Source of the DNA: Variovorax ginsengisoli
GTDB lineage: Bacteria > Pseudomonadota > Gammaproteobacteria > Burkholderiales > Burkholderiaceae_C
Assembly: GCF_006438845.1 (NCBI RefSeq)
Contig: NZ_RCZJ01000001.1
Coordinates: 930,001-994,000, forward strand
Direction of reading: 5' to 3'
DNA: 64,000 bases
A program made the translations under genes and the position numbers. The first letter of the stretch is position 1; each line of letters starts with the position of its first letter. Shown here one piece after another: positions 8,470 to 17,684 of this stretch. The notes beneath the pieces were generated by a model. It saw nothing but the letters and a program-made list of their open reading frames with translations, was not told the origin of the DNA and made no database searches.

Positions 8470-9486
8470 CTACCGGTTCCACCGGCGCAGGCCAAGCTCG
8501 TCGACAGTGCGTTGGTACTTTTCGATCTCGTCGGTGACGAAGCGCTCCAGTTCAACGCCCACCAGCGAGAAGGGATACAGGCCGTGCCTCGCCCGCAGTG
8601 CGGCGTAACCCGGTGCGGCGAGGGCATCGCGAAACGCAGCCACCCAGCCGCGAACGACACTTTCCGGGTTGTTCGCACTGAGGTAGACGCCGCGCACCGT
8701 CGGCCAGACCAGGTCGACTTTCTGTTCTCGTGCCGTTGGCACGCCGGCCAACGCTCCCCCGAGCCGTTCATCAGCCAGAACAGCCAGAAATCGGATCGTG
8801 GCCCCGCCGGCGATCGCCTGTGTTGCCTCCGCGGCATCGCCTGGGAATACATGCACATGCCGCCCTTGCAGTGCACGCAGTGCATCGCCTCCTCCCTCGA
8901 ACGAAACGAAGCGCATCGCCTTGGGCTCGCGCCCCGCAGCGCGCACCAGAAGCGCCGCTTTCACCCAATCCTGGCTCCCGACGGTTCCCCCGGCCCCGAA
9001 CACGACCGCTGAGGGATCGCTGCGCAAAGCGAGGACCAGATCGCCGAGCGTCTTGTAAGGGGAATCGCGGTGCACCGCGACGACGCCGTAGTCCGTGCCC
9101 AGCGTTGCAATCCACCGCACCGCTGTCAGGGGGTGCGGTCCAAATCGACCCTGTGCAAGATTAAGCAAAGAGCCTCCTGAAAAGGCCACCAGCAAACTCT
9201 CGCCGCCCATGCGGCCACTGGCTACCCTGTCGAAGGCGACCGCGCCGATGCCACCGGGAAGAAACCGCTGAGAGAGCGGCGGTCGCAAGGGGCGAACAAG
9301 CTGCAGCGAATCACGGGCCAGCGAACAAGTGAGATCGAAGCCACCGCCTGCCTTGGCAGGGATGATGCATTCGGCCGCGCCAAGGCTGGGATCGGAGGAA
9401 GAACCCAAGCCCCAGACCGATGGCGCGATGCTGCCCGCTGCGAGTCCAAGCAGCGCGCGCCTGGCCCAAAATTCAGATCGATTCAT
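8470..9486 (-). CDS. Bug/TctC-family periplasmic solute-binding protein (with two-component pair)
   Basis: This 338-residue protein belongs to the Bug (TctC) family, which binds carboxylates for tripartite tricarboxylate transporters or for signalling. It begins MNRSEFWARRALLGLAAG, a twin-arginine-like export signal, and then has the first strand ECIIPAKAGGGFDLTCSLAR. It is more divergent than the other two Bug proteins here. The ATG at 9486 is 11 bp after the kinase stop, so it is co-transcribed with the TctDE-like pair. No TctA/TctB membrane subunits are nearby. A sensory ligand-presenting role for the kinase is therefore plausible but inferred. Confidence 0.85.
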   Translation of the reverse strand: MNRSEFWARRALLGLAAGSIAPSVWGLGSSSDPSLGAAECIIPAKAGGGFDLTCSLARDSLQLVRPLRPPLSQRFLPGGIGAVAFDRVASGRMGGESLLVAFSGGSLLNLAQGRFGPHPLTAVRWIATLGTDYGVVAVHRDSPYKTLGDLVLALRSDPSAVVFGAGGTVGSQDWVKAALLVRAAGREPKAMRFVSFEGGGDALRALQGRHVHVFPGDAAEATQAIAGGATIRFLAVLADERLGGALAGVPTAREQKVDLVWPTVRGVYLSANNPESVVRGWVAAFRDALAAPGYAALRARHGLYPFSLVGVELERFVTDEIEKYQRTVDELGLRRWNR

Positions 9487-9497
9487 GGTGTCTCCTG

Positions 9498-10928
9498 CTA
9501 CTGCGGCCGTTGCGATGGCTTTGGCCACCAGATCACGGCTCTGAGCCCCTGTTCCGGGCTTTCTCTTTCGCACAAGTCCAAACCACCCGCATGGCGTTGG
9601 GCGATCGACCGTGCAATGGCAATGCCGAGCCCAGTCCCTCTTCCTGCGGCTTGTTTCCCGCGTTGGAAGCGCTGGCCGAGCGTCGAGCGCTCTTCGAGCG
9701 TCATGCCGGGTCCTGTGTCTTCCACGACGACACGCCAGACGGTTTCGTCGCCGGATCCATGGAGAGTGACCGCACCGTGGGGCGGCGTGTACGCGATCGC
9801 GTTGGCGACCAGATTGCTCAGTGCCTCCCGAAGCAACGAAGCGTCACCGACCGCAGGCTGAGAAGGTGCCGCAGGATCGATGCCGAGATCGAGCTGCTTC
9901 GCTCGAGCCATCGGGAGGTGCTCGACGGCAACGCCGCGAAGCAGGTCCTCGAACGTGAATTCGGTCAGCTCCAACGACGCGGTGTCGCTTCGACCGAGTG
10001 CAAGAAGCTGCTGGGTGCTTCGCGTGACACGCGATATTTCCACACCAATGGCCTCCAGCGTGCTCCTGACGCCTTCGGGATCTTCCTCTCGCTTTGCATA
10101 GTCGACCTGCATCTGGAGCGTGGTCAGATGCGTGCGCAGTTGGTGCGACGCATCGTCGAGAAACTGGCGCTGTTGGGCGATCAGGTCACGCGTACGGTTC
10201 ATGTGCTGGTTGACGGCAGCCACCAGGGGTTCCAGATCGGCTGGAAGCGCCTCGTCTCCAATCCGTGTGAGATCGTCCGGGCGGCGCGCCTGCACCTCGC
10301 GGGCAAGTCGAACGAGGGGATGAAACGCGGCAGCCAGTGCAACCGCCGTGCATCCGATCAGCAACAGGAGAACCGCGATGTCCCGCACTGCCGCGCGGCG
10401 CACGAAGCGCGAAGTGAACTCCTGACGGGACCGCGTGCTTTCACCGACTTGAATCAATACATTCTGGCGCTCCGCGGCGTCTTTCACAGAGCCATCGAGC
10501 ACACGCTGATAGGCGGCCAAACGGACAGCCTCTCCAAAGTAAATGGCGTCGTAGAACTCGGGGCGTCCCAGGGTGAGCGGAGAAGGTGGAGCGGGCAAGT
10601 CGGCGCTGCCAAGCTCGACCAGACCGTCGGACGTCGAGACGCGAAAGAACACCTGCCCGCTGGCCGTCAGCTCGAAGAACTCGAACATCGTGTACGGCAG
10701 TTCCACCGCCAAGCCGCCGGAGGCGATCGAGATATTCGCGTCGATCGACTTGAGTGCGCCCAGCAGCGAGCGGTCATACGCCGAGTTCGCAGCCTCGAGC
10801 GCATCGTGTCGTGTCATCCACAGCTCGATCGTCGTCAAGACGAGGAGGCACGGCAGCAAGAGAAAAGCCAAGCGCTTCCACAGGCTCGCCCGTGCCAACC
10901 ATGCACGAAGGCGTCCGACACGACGCAT
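9498..10928 (-). CDS. TctE-like sensor histidine kinase
   Basis: The protein has two membrane helices flanking a periplasmic sensor region of the TctE/2CSK_N kind, then a cytoplasmic kinase core. The H-box is DASHQLRTHL near residue 260, the N-box EALSNLVANAIAYT, and the G-boxes EDTGPGM and GRGTGLGIAIA. The usual Pro of the H-box (HxLRTP) is His here, a rare change next to the phosphorylated His. An in-frame GTG at 10937 directly abuts the regulator stop, but I prefer the ATG at 10928, preceded by AGGTGA at good spacing. It is paired with the adjacent response regulator. Confidence 0.92.
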   Translation of the reverse strand: MRRVGRLRAWLARASLWKRLAFLLLPCLLVLTTIELWMTRHDALEAANSAYDRSLLGALKSIDANISIASGGLAVELPYTMFEFFELTASGQVFFRVSTSDGLVELGSADLPAPPSPLTLGRPEFYDAIYFGEAVRLAAYQRVLDGSVKDAAERQNVLIQVGESTRSRQEFTSRFVRRAAVRDIAVLLLLIGCTAVALAAAFHPLVRLAREVQARRPDDLTRIGDEALPADLEPLVAAVNQHMNRTRDLIAQQRQFLDDASHQLRTHLTTLQMQVDYAKREEDPEGVRSTLEAIGVEISRVTRSTQQLLALGRSDTASLELTEFTFEDLLRGVAVEHLPMARAKQLDLGIDPAAPSQPAVGDASLLREALSNLVANAIAYTPPHGAVTLHGSGDETVWRVVVEDTGPGMTLEERSTLGQRFQRGKQAAGRGTGLGIAIARSIAQRHAGGLDLCERESPEQGLRAVIWWPKPSQRPQ

Positions 10929-10937
10929 GCGGCTCAC

Positions 10938-11603
10938 CTACTCCGCTTCCAGCACATACCCGAGGCCGCGCATCGTGACGATGCGAACACCCTTTCCATC
11001 AAGCCGCTTGCGCAGCCTGTGAACCAGGACTTCGACCGCTTCCAGTTGTACGTCCTGCTCGTCCGAAAACACCCTGTCGAGGATCTGCTGCTTGGACAGC
11101 GGCTGTCCACTGTGATGCGCAAGTGCACGGAGCACGGACAGTTCACGCGGTGACAGCGCCAGGGGTTCTCCGGAGAGAAGAAACTGCTTGCGGGCCACGT
11201 CGTAAGCCAGCGGCCCGCAAGCGATCCTGGGATGCTCCACGCCGCGTGCACGTCTGACCAGCGCGTGCAGTCGCGCTTCCAGCTCCGCCAGTGCGAATGG
11301 CTTGGCCAGAAAGTCGTCGGCACCTGCATTGAGAGAGCCTACGCGCTCGGCCAGCGAGTCTCGCGCCGTGAGAATCAAGGTGGGCAAGCGTTGATCCCGC
11401 TCCCTCAGCTTCTGAAGAACGGTATGGCCGTCCATGCCCGGCAGTCCGAGATCGAGCACGAGCGCATCGTGATCTCGCCGTTGCAATGCGCGATCCGCCA
11501 GCCTTCCATCGTCGACCCATTCGACCTGGATGCCGGCGTGCTCGAGCGCCCTGCACAGCCAGGTGCCCAGCGAGTGTTCGTCCTCGGCCAACAGAATGCG
11601 CAT
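10938..11603 (-). CDS. TctD-like OmpR/PhoB-family response regulator
   Basis: The 221-residue protein has a receiver domain with the acidic pocket EDE at residues 7-9, phospho-acceptor Asp51 in LVLDLGLPGMDG, and the KPF lysine motif. A winged-helix DNA-binding domain follows, ending RIVTMRGLGYVLEAE, typical of the OmpR class. It overlaps or abuts the kinase gene, so the two form a TctDE-like system. Known TctDE systems switch on tricarboxylate uptake; which carboxylate acts here cannot be read from the sequence. Confidence 0.94.
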   Translation of the reverse strand: MRILLAEDEHSLGTWLCRALEHAGIQVEWVDDGRLADRALQRRDHDALVLDLGLPGMDGHTVLQKLRERDQRLPTLILTARDSLAERVGSLNAGADDFLAKPFALAELEARLHALVRRARGVEHPRIACGPLAYDVARKQFLLSGEPLALSPRELSVLRALAHHSGQPLSKQQILDRVFSDEQDVQLEAVEVLVHRLRKRLDGKGVRIVTMRGLGYVLEAE

Positions 11604-11671
11604 GTCTCGAATCTCGGCGTCAGCTGCGGGGCGGCCATCCTACCCGCTGGCTGCGGGCGTTGATTGTTGGA

Positions 11672-12679
11672 CTAGTCGGGCTTGATGTTGGCGCGAGCGA
11701 TGACTTTCTTCCAGCGCTCCTGCTCCACCGAGATGAACTTCGCAAATTCTTCCGGCGTTCCGCCGACGGACTCTGCCGCATCGCCACGCAGGCGCTCGAG
11801 AACGGCGTTGGTCTTCATGGCTTTCATCGTCTCAGCCGAGAGCTTCGCCACGTTGGCTGGGGCCATGGTCGTTGGGGCGAGCAACCCATACCACTGTGTC
11901 ATCTCGAAGCCGGGGAAGCCTTGCTCCGCGACAGTCGGGACGTCGGGCAGTTGCGGCAACCGCTTGGCCGATCCAGTGGCGATGCATCGGACCTTGCCCG
12001 ACTTGATGAACGGGATGATGGCCGCCGCGCCGATGGCAGATGCCTCGAGCCTGCCCGACAGCAGGTCGGTCAGCATCGGACCCGTGCCGCGGTAGGGAAC
12101 GTGCAGCATGAAGACGCCTGAAGTCACTTTCAGGTATTCGAACGCCAGGTGCCCAGCGCTCCCATTTCCAGCGGATCCGTAGCTGAGCTTGCCAGGCGAC
12201 TTCTTGGCCAGCGCAATGAACTCAGTCAGGTTCTTGGCCGGTACGTCTGGATGCACGACGTAGAGGCTTGGAACCTTGGCCAGAAGGCTCACCGGTTTGA
12301 AATCCTTGTTGGCGTCGTACGGCAGCTTGTCGAAGATGTAGGGGTTCACGGCCAGCGTGCCGATGTGACCCAGGATCACCGTGTGCTGATCGTCACTGCG
12401 CGCGACTTCAGACATGGCAATGTTTCCCGCAGCCCCCGGCTTGTTGTCCACATAGACGCTCTGGCCGATCGTGTTCGAAAGCTCGGCGGCCGCAGAGCGG
12501 GCAATGATTTCCGAGCTGCCACCGGGCGCAAACGGGACGACGAAGCGGATCGACTTGCTCGGCCATGTTCCCTGGGCGCCAACCGAAGGCAGGAGGCCCG
12601 CAAGGGCGAGACCGCCGCCCAGCTGCAGCAGTTGACGACGACCCGTGCGCGTGTCGTCGGGTGATAGGTGAATGTTCAT
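11672..12679 (-). CDS. Bug/TctC-family periplasmic solute-binding protein
   Basis: This is a 335-residue canonical Bug protein with a twin-arginine-type export signal (GRRQLLQLGGGLALAGLLPS, ending in SVGAQG). Family marks include WPSKSIRFVVPFAPGGSSEIIAR, the YVDNKPGAAGNIA loop that contacts the ligand carboxylate, and HVPYRGTGPMLTDLLSG. It lies 68 bp upstream of the response regulator in the same direction and downstream of a secreted metallo-hydrolase. The whole set may be one regulon. The ligand is unknown; no permease genes accompany it. Confidence 0.93.
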   Translation of the reverse strand: MNIHLSPDDTRTGRRQLLQLGGGLALAGLLPSVGAQGTWPSKSIRFVVPFAPGGSSEIIARSAAAELSNTIGQSVYVDNKPGAAGNIAMSEVARSDDQHTVILGHIGTLAVNPYIFDKLPYDANKDFKPVSLLAKVPSLYVVHPDVPAKNLTEFIALAKKSPGKLSYGSAGNGSAGHLAFEYLKVTSGVFMLHVPYRGTGPMLTDLLSGRLEASAIGAAAIIPFIKSGKVRCIATGSAKRLPQLPDVPTVAEQGFPGFEMTQWYGLLAPTTMAPANVAKLSAETMKAMKTNAVLERLRGDAAESVGGTPEEFAKFISVEQERWKKVIARANIKPD

Positions 12680-12709
12680 GTGCCAGTTCCTCTAGAGTTT
12701 GACGGCTAT

Positions 12710-12731
12710 GCGGCGACGCGCGCGTCGCCGC
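12710..12731. repeat. 22-bp perfect GC palindrome between two minus-strand genes
   Basis: Bases 12710-12731 read GCGGCGACGCG followed by its exact inverse CGCGTCGCCGC. It lies between the MBL-lipoprotein stop and the Bug start, about 30 bp upstream of the latter. No T-run follows on either side, so a classical terminator is unlikely. An mRNA hairpin or protein-binding site is possible. Confidence 0.6.
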
Positions 12732-12781
12732 GTGAAGTGAGGGCGCGTTGGAACGCTATGCCCTCGTGGAGTGGGCTGCGG

Positions 12782-13990
12782 TCAGTCGTTGACGCATTCC
12801 AGCTGACCCGAGCGTGGATTGGGTCCTTGCTTTCCCGGGCCGGGACCGGTTGCCGGCAGGCCGTAGTCGGCCTTGACGTCCGCGTTGTCTACCGGCTTGA
12901 AGCCGTCCGCATTCAAGACCCACGCGTCGAAGTAGTTGACCGGGTTCATCGGTGTCGTGCCGACGCTCTTCATGAAGGCGGTCAACAGTGGCACTTCGGA
13001 TTCCAGGTAGGGGAAGTGAAGGCCGTATTCCAACTTGTAGCCGACGCTCACGCCGTCGACCTGGGTGGCTCGCGTGCCGAGGTGGTGAGGCTGAAAGTAC
13101 TTGATGCCGAAGGCGGGCATCAGAACGCGGGCCTGGTTCACGACGCGCGATTCGGGCCCGCCTTGCCAGACATCGATGTTGGGGACCTTGGCTGCACGGA
13201 AGGCGTCGGCGAGGTTGGAGAACGGTGCGCCATAGACGGTCTCGGAAGGCGTGCCCTTGCCGACGACACGCGGAATGAACAGGTCGACGCCACCCGCGCC
13301 GCTGTCCGACGCGTACAGCGTGAGCACCTTGTCCTTGTCCTTGGTTTGCGCCGTCACGAGGAAGCCGAATGTCTCGACGCCTGCGGTGCCGTTTCCGGCT
13401 TGGCCGCAGTCCAGGCTGTGCAGCCAGCGCACCACGCGGACCGTCACGAAATCATTCATCTTCAGCGTCTCGCCGCCCTTGAGCGTCGTGCACTGCGATG
13501 CGGGATTGCCGTAGGCGAGCACAGCGGCGCAAACCGCGGCAGGCGCATAAATGGGTTTGCCAGTCTGCTTCGCGTACTCGGGGATCTGCAGCGCGTGATC
13601 GCCGTGCTCGTGGCCCACGAGGAAGAAATCGACCGACCCACGCTTGGTCAACGCAGTCAGTGCTTTCGTCACGGCAGCCGGGTTGGGCGTACGACCGGAA
13701 TTGACAACCTCGCCGTCCAAGATGAAACCAAGATCGCCAGCCTGGTAGTGCCAGTTGCTGATGCCGAACCAGGTGGTTCGGAGCTCCGAGGGCGCCTTTG
13801 CCAAGGGATCGATCGGCTCCTGCACAGGCGGCTCCGCAGGGGTGACGGGAACCTCGGTGGGCGGGGTATTCGTGCCCGTGCCGCCGGCCGGCGGATCGTT
13901 GTTGTCGGAGCCGCCACCGCATGCGGTCAGTGTCAGAGTGAGCACCGCGGCGGCCGCAAGTGAGGTGTACGCAAACATTCTGAGTTTCAT
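12782..13990 (-). CDS. Secreted lipoprotein with metallo-beta-lactamase fold
   Basis: The 402-residue product has a lipoprotein signal with lipobox LTAC (Cys24), a Gly/Pro/Thr-rich linker over about residues 25-65, and then a metallo-beta-lactamase-fold domain. The metal motif HEHGDH occupies residues 127-132 and matches HxHxDH. The substrate cannot be named: no ester, lactone or phosphonate partner is visible. It is upstream of a Bug protein and the two-component pair on the same strand. A periplasmic hydrolase that releases a carboxylate for the binding protein is an attractive but unproven idea. Confidence 0.85.
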   Translation of the reverse strand: MKLRMFAYTSLAAAAVLTLTLTACGGGSDNNDPPAGGTGTNTPPTEVPVTPAEPPVQEPIDPLAKAPSELRTTWFGISNWHYQAGDLGFILDGEVVNSGRTPNPAAVTKALTALTKRGSVDFFLVGHEHGDHALQIPEYAKQTGKPIYAPAAVCAAVLAYGNPASQCTTLKGGETLKMNDFVTVRVVRWLHSLDCGQAGNGTAGVETFGFLVTAQTKDKDKVLTLYASDSGAGGVDLFIPRVVGKGTPSETVYGAPFSNLADAFRAAKVPNIDVWQGGPESRVVNQARVLMPAFGIKYFQPHHLGTRATQVDGVSVGYKLEYGLHFPYLESEVPLLTAFMKSVGTTPMNPVNYFDAWVLNADGFKPVDNADVKADYGLPATGPGPGKQGPNPRSGQLECVND

Positions 13991-14183
13991 TCTTTGCCTC
14001 GGTATTTTTTCAAGTTGACTTCGGATCCCGCTCTGCCGCTCTCGCGGATCGACCGCTGAGCAGAAGAAGCACGACGGCTACATCGCGCTTTTCCAGCAGA
14101 GCCGCAATCGTCTCGTTGGGAGGCTGTCAAACAGCTGTCATCGTTGAGGGAACGGTGTCAGTACAAACCCTGCGCGATGGGCC

Positions 14184-14525
14184 ATGCAACTCGGCTTTTT
14201 GGGCGCTTTCTTCAGGGCCGAAGGCTGGCCCACCGTCCAACACGTGCACTGGCCAGCCGACTCGCACGCGACGGCTCAACCATGGCGCCTCTGGCCGTCA
14301 TTGGCAGTTGCGTCGCTTTATGCGTCGGCGATTTGGTGGATGTCTTTGTCCGTTCGGTATCTGGAAGTCGGACTGGCCTATGCGGTATGGGCCGGGGTTA
14401 GCACCGCACTCACGGCGGTGGTGGTGGGCATGCTGTGGTTCGGCGAGCCGTTCCATTCGACACGTCTGATCGGCATTGCCTTCGTCGTGGGCGGAGTGAT
14501 CTGCCTGAACCTCGATGGGCGGTAG
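14184..14525 (+). pseudogene. SMR (EmrE-like) transporter remnant lacking the first helix
   Basis: From about base 14290 the translation is a clear small multidrug resistance protein. It shows WPSLAVASLYASAIWW, then the GLAYAVWAGVSTAL motif, WFGEP and a final helix ending GVICLNL, giving helices 2-4. The first about 35 residues of this frame (rich in His, Trp and Pro) do not form a membrane helix. They lack the conserved membrane Glu of helix 1 that couples drug and proton movement. No other forward frame upstream supplies it. I infer a truncated, probably non-functional gene. Confidence 0.65.
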
Positions 14526-14581
14526 TTCCGCGCGAACCACGGCGCCGTCTGTGCGCTCCTTGGCGGTACGCCGCCAAGCCT

Positions 14582-15082
14582 TCACTTTTTCGTCGGGTTG
14601 ACGTAGTACTCGATCTTCGTGCGGTCCTTGTAGGGATCGTTGTCGAAGAATTTCGACTCTTGCAGGATCTTGATGTCGTAGCCGTAGCGCACGCCGGCAA
14701 GAGTGGTCGCGGTGTCGTCGGTCACAGGCGCAAGCGTCGGCCTGTGAAACCCGGCGACCGTTTTGAAGTCGTCCGTGCTGAAGGCCTTGATGGACGCGCT
14801 CGTCAGGCGTCCGGCGCCATCGGTGTCGGCGCTGACGTCGGTCATCGCGGTGTTCGGCGGCACCGGGATCAGGCCTGCCAGGGCGGGCGGCAGCGCCTTT
14901 GCGCCACTCTTCTCCTGAATGCGGTAATGCAGTCCGCCCTTGTCATTCGGCTCGCCCTCTGCCGCAGCGGATGTCTCCATCCGGCTCACCACCCACGCAG
15001 AAACGGCAAGGATCGGCACAGCGATCGCCCCGACGAACAACAGGAACCGGAGGCGATCCTTGGTATGAAAAAATTCGATCAT
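14582..15082 (-). CDS. Conserved-looking membrane-anchored protein of unknown function
   Basis: I do not recognise this 166-residue product. It starts MIEFFHTKDRLRFLLF, has one N-terminal membrane helix at about residues 13-32, and then a soluble, probably periplasmic domain with many charged residues ending YYVNPTKK. The ATG at 15082 has a good Shine-Dalgarno (GAGAAGG). A longer in-frame start at 15166 would add a tail without clear features. It is convergent with the SMR remnant and divergent from the molybdopterin oxidoreductase. Nothing nearby suggests its role. Confidence 0.75.
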   Translation of the reverse strand: MIEFFHTKDRLRFLLFVGAIAVPILAVSAWVVSRMETSAAAEGEPNDKGGLHYRIQEKSGAKALPPALAGLIPVPPNTAMTDVSADTDGAGRLTSASIKAFSTDDFKTVAGFHRPTLAPVTDDTATTLAGVRYGYDIKILQESKFFDNDPYKDRTKIEYYVNPTKK

Positions 15083-15326
15083 CGGGCCTTCTCTAGGTGG
15101 ATTGAACTGTGCCGGCGACGAAGTGGGGCAATTCCCTCCCGCCGCGACATCGATTCTCTTCGTCAAATGCGCACCGGAAGCGTCAGCGTCGATGCTTTCA
15201 TGATCCCGCCGACAGCCATCGACAACGAACTGTCCGACACAGCCCGGGACGGCTGCCCTACGCGAGCTTCAACGGGCACTCCGAATACTCCCACGTCAAA
15301 GCCGCCATCCGCTGCGGCCCCACGAC

Positions 15327-17675
15327 ATGGCCGCCTCTGTGAGCGAAAAACCCAACTTCGAACCTTACGAACATCCTTCCGGCGGCTGGGGCTCGATCAA
15401 GGCCGTTGCCACCATCCTGCGGCGTGAGCGCATTCCCATCCAGGGCGCCAAGGCGCTGGCTCGTCAGAACAAGCACGGCGGTTTCGCCTGCGTGAGCTGC
15501 GCATGGGCGAAGCCGGCCAAGCCGCGTGCCGCCGAGTTCTGCGAGAACGGCGCCAAGGCGACGGCTTGGGAACTGACCGCCAAGCGCATGCCACCAGGTT
15601 TCTTCGCGGAGCACACGCTGAGCAGCCTAGAAACGTGGAGCGACCACGCACTGGAAGAAGGAGGCCGGCTCACGGCACCGCTGCGGTGGGACGAGGCAAG
15701 CGACCGCTACGTCGAAGTGAGCTGGGATGAAGCGTTTGCCGGTATCGGCGCAGAGCTGCGCGCCCTGCGTGCGCACGACCCGAAATCGGTCGTCTTCTAC
15801 GCATCGGGCCGGGCCTCGCTGGAGACCAGCTACATGTACCAGCTCCTCGCACGCCTCTACGGCAACAACAACCTGCCTGACAGCTCGAACATGTGCCACG
15901 AGAGCACCTCGGTGGCGCTGCCGCAGACAATCGGCGTGCCGGTGGGCACGGTGACGCTCGACGACTTCGAGCACACCGACGCGATCTTCTTCTTCGGCCA
16001 GAACGTGGGCGTGAACAGCCCTCGCATGCTGCACCAGCTGCAGGAGGCGCGCGAGCGCGGCGTGCCCATCGTCACGTTCAATCCGTTGCGCGAACGGGGG
16101 CTGGTGAGCTTTGCGAATCCGCAATCGCCCATCGAGATGCTGACACCGGCGCAGACGGCCATCAGCACGCAATACCTGCAGGTGAAGGTCGGCGGCGACA
16201 TTGCCGCGATCACCGGCATGTGCAAGGCGCTGGTGGCCGGCGACGACGCGGCCGTGCGCGACGGCACACAGCGCGTGCTCGATGCCGACTTCATCGCCAC
16301 CCACACGCACGGCTTCGAGGCCTTCGCCGACTTCGTCCGCGCCACCGACTGGAATGACATCGAGCGCGAGTCCGGCTTGTCGCGCGGCGAGCTGACCGAG
16401 GCGGCCGTCGTTTTCGCGCGCGCCAAGGCCGTCATCGGGGTCTACGGAATGGGCCTGACACAGCACCGCAAGGGTGTTCAGAACGTGCAGATGCTGTCGA
16501 ACCTGCTGCTGCTGGGGGGCCACATCGGGCGGCGCGGTGCGGGCATCTGCCCGGTGCGCGGCCATTCGAACGTGCAGGGTCAGCGCACCGTCGGCATCAG
16601 CGAAAAGCCCGAACTGGTGCCTCTCGACAAACTGGCGGCGCAGTACGGTTTCGAGCCACCGCGCGAGAAGGGGCTGAACACGGTCGAGACCTGCGCAGGC
16701 GTGCTCGACGGCTCGGTGCGCGCCTTCATCGGCCTGGGCGGCAACTTCCTGCGTGCCGTGCCGGACACGGCGCGCGTCGAAAAAGCTTGGCGGACATTGC
16801 GCCTGACCGTGCAGGTCGCGACGAAGCTCAACCGCAGCCACTTGGTGCATGGTGAGGTGGCGTACCTGCTGCCCTGCCTCGGCCGCATCGAGATCGACCG
16901 CCAGGCGAGCGGCGAGCAGACGGTGTCGGTCGAAGATTCGACCGGATTCATGCATGCCTCCGACGGCGTGGCCGAACCGGCCGAGTCGACCCTGCGGTCG
17001 GAGCCGGCCATCGTGGCTGGCATCGCCAAGGCGACGCTGGACGCGAACCCGCGGGTGCCATGGGACGACTGGGTCGGCGACTACGGCCAGGTGCGAGATG
17101 CCATCGAAGCCACGTGGCCCGAGATCTTCAACGATTTCAACGGCCGCTTCCGCCAGCCCGGTGGCTTTCCGAAGCCTATTGCCGCGCGGCAACGCGAATG
17201 GAAAACGCCCAACGGCAAGGCGAACTTCATCGTGCCCGACGCCCTGGTTTCCGACCCCGACACGCCCGACGGCGGCCCCGACGTGCTGAGGCTGACCACC
17301 GTGCGCAGCGACGACCAGTTCAACACCACGGTCTACAGCCTGGACGACCGCTTTCGCGGCATCTATGGGACCCGCTCGGTCCTGCTGCTCAACCGGCACG
17401 ACATCCAGCGGCTGGGCTTCGCCGAAGGCGATGTCGTCACCGCGACGACGGCCGTCGACGACGGCGTGCTGCGTCGCGTGCCCGGCTTGCGCGTGACGCC
17501 GTACGACATCCCGCCAGGCTGCGCCGCCGGCTATTTTCCCGAATGCAATCCATTGGTGCCACTGGCGCATCACGCCGAGGGCAGCCACGTGCCTGCGTCG
17601 AAGTCGATTCCGATTCGGCTCTCGCTCGACGCCAAGGCGGCAACCCAGAACCTCGACCCTTCCCCTCTTCCGTAA
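15327..17675 (+). CDS. Molybdopterin oxidoreductase, FdhF/YdeP-like formate dehydrogenase family
   Basis: This 782-residue enzyme belongs to the YdeP/FdhF-like alpha subunit group of molybdopterin oxidoreductases. The N-terminus has an iron-sulfur type motif, CVSC at residues 54-57 with a further Cys in EFCENGAKA. SSNMCHESTSVAL places Cys190-His191 at the position of the SeCys-His pair that ligates Mo in formate dehydrogenase H. Molybdopterin-dinucleotide and C-terminal beta-barrel domains follow. No typical NAD or cytochrome partner subunit is encoded beside it. E. coli YdeP is tied to acid resistance; real substrate use here is unknown. No clear Shine-Dalgarno precedes the ATG. Confidence 0.9.
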   Translation: MAASVSEKPNFEPYEHPSGGWGSIKAVATILRRERIPIQGAKALARQNKHGGFACVSCAWAKPAKPRAAEFCENGAKATAWELTAKRMPPGFFAEHTLSSLETWSDHALEEGGRLTAPLRWDEASDRYVEVSWDEAFAGIGAELRALRAHDPKSVVFYASGRASLETSYMYQLLARLYGNNNLPDSSNMCHESTSVALPQTIGVPVGTVTLDDFEHTDAIFFFGQNVGVNSPRMLHQLQEARERGVPIVTFNPLRERGLVSFANPQSPIEMLTPAQTAISTQYLQVKVGGDIAAITGMCKALVAGDDAAVRDGTQRVLDADFIATHTHGFEAFADFVRATDWNDIERESGLSRGELTEAAVVFARAKAVIGVYGMGLTQHRKGVQNVQMLSNLLLLGGHIGRRGAGICPVRGHSNVQGQRTVGISEKPELVPLDKLAAQYGFEPPREKGLNTVETCAGVLDGSVRAFIGLGGNFLRAVPDTARVEKAWRTLRLTVQVATKLNRSHLVHGEVAYLLPCLGRIEIDRQASGEQTVSVEDSTGFMHASDGVAEPAESTLRSEPAIVAGIAKATLDANPRVPWDDWVGDYGQVRDAIEATWPEIFNDFNGRFRQPGGFPKPIAARQREWKTPNGKANFIVPDALVSDPDTPDGGPDVLRLTTVRSDDQFNTTVYSLDDRFRGIYGTRSVLLLNRHDIQRLGFAEGDVVTATTAVDDGVLRRVPGLRVTPYDIPPGCAAGYFPECNPLVPLAHHAEGSHVPASKSIPIRLSLDAKAATQNLDPSPLP

Positions 17676-17684
17676 AGGCCCTCC

